From positions 1 to 5,874 of the forward strand of contig WTBG01000193.1 of the NCBI GenBank assembly GCA_013139225.1: a stretch of 5,874 bases of DNA. Reading direction: 5' to 3'. The notes under the pieces were generated by a model, which saw nothing but the letters and a program-made list of their open reading frames with translations, was not told where the DNA came from and ran no database searches. This document shows positions 5,371-5,874 of the stretch, piece by piece (position 1 is the first letter of the stretch; each line of letters starts with the position of its first letter). The translations under genes were made by a program, and so were the position numbers. The DNA is from Deltaproteobacteria bacterium (GTDB taxonomy: Bacteria; Desulfobacterota; WTBG01).

Positions 5371-5381
5371 CTCTGTGGTTT
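5371..5381 (-). repeat. Dispersed repeat copy 3, degenerate
   Basis: On the minus strand AAACCACAGAG matches the first 11 bases of copies 1 and 2, then diverges. About 45 nt upstream, TTCTTCGTGGTT (5324-5335 region) is another weak relative of TTCTCTGTGGTT. The copy lies 37 nt before the nitroreductase start and overlaps an inverted repeat TGGTTT (5376-5381) / AAACCA (5391-5396). Confidence 0.45.
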
Positions 5382-5418
5382 GTTTTGACAAAACCAATTG
5401 AGTGATAAGGAGTGAGAA

Positions 5419-5874
5419 ATGGAAGTTTTAGAGGCGATTAAGAACAGAAGGAGTATCAGAAAGTACAAGACAAATCCTGTACCTGACAATGATTTAACAG
5501 AGGTGCTGGAAGCTGCACGATGGGCTCCTTCTTGGGCTAATACTCAATGCTGGAAATTTATTGTAGTAAAAAACCCTGATTTAAAAAGAAACCTGGCAGG
5601 AACACTTCCCCCGGGGAATCCCGCACTCTCCTCCTTTACTGAAGCTCCCGTTGTGATAGTAGCCTGTGCCCAATTGGCAAAAGCTGGTTATTTTAAAGGA
5701 AAAGCAGTAACCGATAAGGATGACTGGTGTATGTTCGACGTTGCATTGGCCATGCAGAACCTGACCCTGGCTGCTCATTCAAAAGGACTGGGGACTGTCC
5801 ATGTTGGATTCTTTGATGCCAAAGCGGTATCACAAATACTTGAGGTTCCAGAAGGAGTTGTGGTAGTTGAAATG
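5419..5874 (+). CDS. Nitroreductase-family FMN oxidoreductase, N-terminal 152 residues (runs off the right edge)
   Basis: The visible 152 codons are the N-terminal part of a nitroreductase-family protein; members are usually 165-200 residues, so roughly the last 20-45 residues are missing. These cytoplasmic enzymes bind FMN at a dimer interface and use NAD(P)H to reduce nitro compounds, quinones or flavins; the natural substrate cannot be read from sequence. Seen here are the FMN-phosphate motif NRRSIRKY (residues 9-16, with R10, S12 and R14), APSWANTQCWKF (36-47, flavin contact loop) and DVALAMQNLTLAAHSKGLGT (107-126), the helix and glycine turn typical of the fold. AAGGAG lies 6 nt before the ATG. 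The gene is divergent from the mutase cluster and separated from it by the repeat-rich region, so a functional link is not indicated. Confidence 0.93.
   Translation, partial: MEVLEAIKNRRSIRKYKTNPVPDNDLTEVLEAARWAPSWANTQCWKFIVVKNPDLKRNLAGTLPPGNPALSSFTEAPVVIVACAQLAKAGYFKGKAVTDKDDWCMFDVALAMQNLTLAAHSKGLGTVHVGFFDAKAVSQILEVPEGVVVVEM

Larger units (their letters stand above)
4905..5418. other. 514-bp gene-free divergent region filled with small repeats
   Basis: I see no credible gene here on either strand. The region must hold the promoters of the mutase cluster (minus) and the nitroreductase gene (plus), but no hexamer pair stands out. Its content is the 88-nt inverted repeat, a dispersed repeat with an AT palindrome, a REP-like pair and a degenerate repeat copy. 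This density suggests repeated insertion of small non-coding elements between the two divergent genes. Confidence 0.7.

Noticed and set aside
5385..5390. Perfect -35 hexamer TTGACA upstream of the nitroreductase gene
   Set aside because: A -10 box at normal spacing would fall on the AAGGAG ribosome site, and no -10-like hexamer is there.

Overview
This is an AT-rich bacterial chromosome segment. It carries seven protein genes plus one 514-bp gene-free stretch rich in small repeats. I see no RNA gene, CRISPR array, transposase or phage gene. The organism cannot be named with confidence. Several traits fit an environmental, largely anaerobic lineage such as an anammox planctomycete, a nitrospirote or a deltaproteobacterium: a free-standing B12-binding mutase subunit, an archaeal/planctomycete-like YjbQ, an exported cupredoxin-like protein, and dispersed repeats of the 'ACCACAGAGGACA' and 'TCCCGCGAAAGCGGGA' types. 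That placement is inference.

Layout. Positions 1-1012 (minus strand) hold yjbQ followed by the 5' part of a phoH-like ATPase gene that leaves the window at position 1. The phoH start is a TTG codon fixed by an in-frame stop just upstream. Positions 1013-1208 form a divergent intergenic region with a hairpin in the yjbQ leader. Positions 1209-1994 (plus strand) encode a full-length two-domain MazG. Positions 2083-4904 (minus strand) hold a four-gene cluster, read right to left: the B12-binding subunit of an acyl-CoA mutase (probably methylmalonyl-CoA mutase), the mutase chaperone GTPase MeaB, methylmalonyl-CoA epimerase, and an exported two-part protein ending in a cupredoxin-like domain. Positions 4905-5418 are gene-free and contain an 88-nt imperfect inverted repeat, a REP-like inverted pair and copies of an 'ACCACAGAGG' repeat. 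From 5419 (plus strand) a nitroreductase-family gene runs off the right edge.

How the genes work together. The central cluster is a methylmalonyl-CoA module. The epimerase interconverts (2S)- and (2R)-methylmalonyl-CoA, the B12 subunit carries the cofactor for the carbon-skeleton rearrangement to succinyl-CoA, and MeaB guards and loads the mutase. The catalytic TIM-barrel subunit is not in the window and must be encoded elsewhere. The exported cupredoxin-like protein is read in the same direction and may be co-transcribed, but nothing visible ties it to propionate metabolism. YjbQ, PhoH, MazG and the nitroreductase are housekeeping or stress-type genes with no obvious link to the mutase module.

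No clearly new system is evident. The best leads are the long inverted repeat ahead of the mutase cluster, the cupredoxin-like domain that seems to have lost its copper ligands, and a dispersed repeat lodged between meaB and the epimerase gene.
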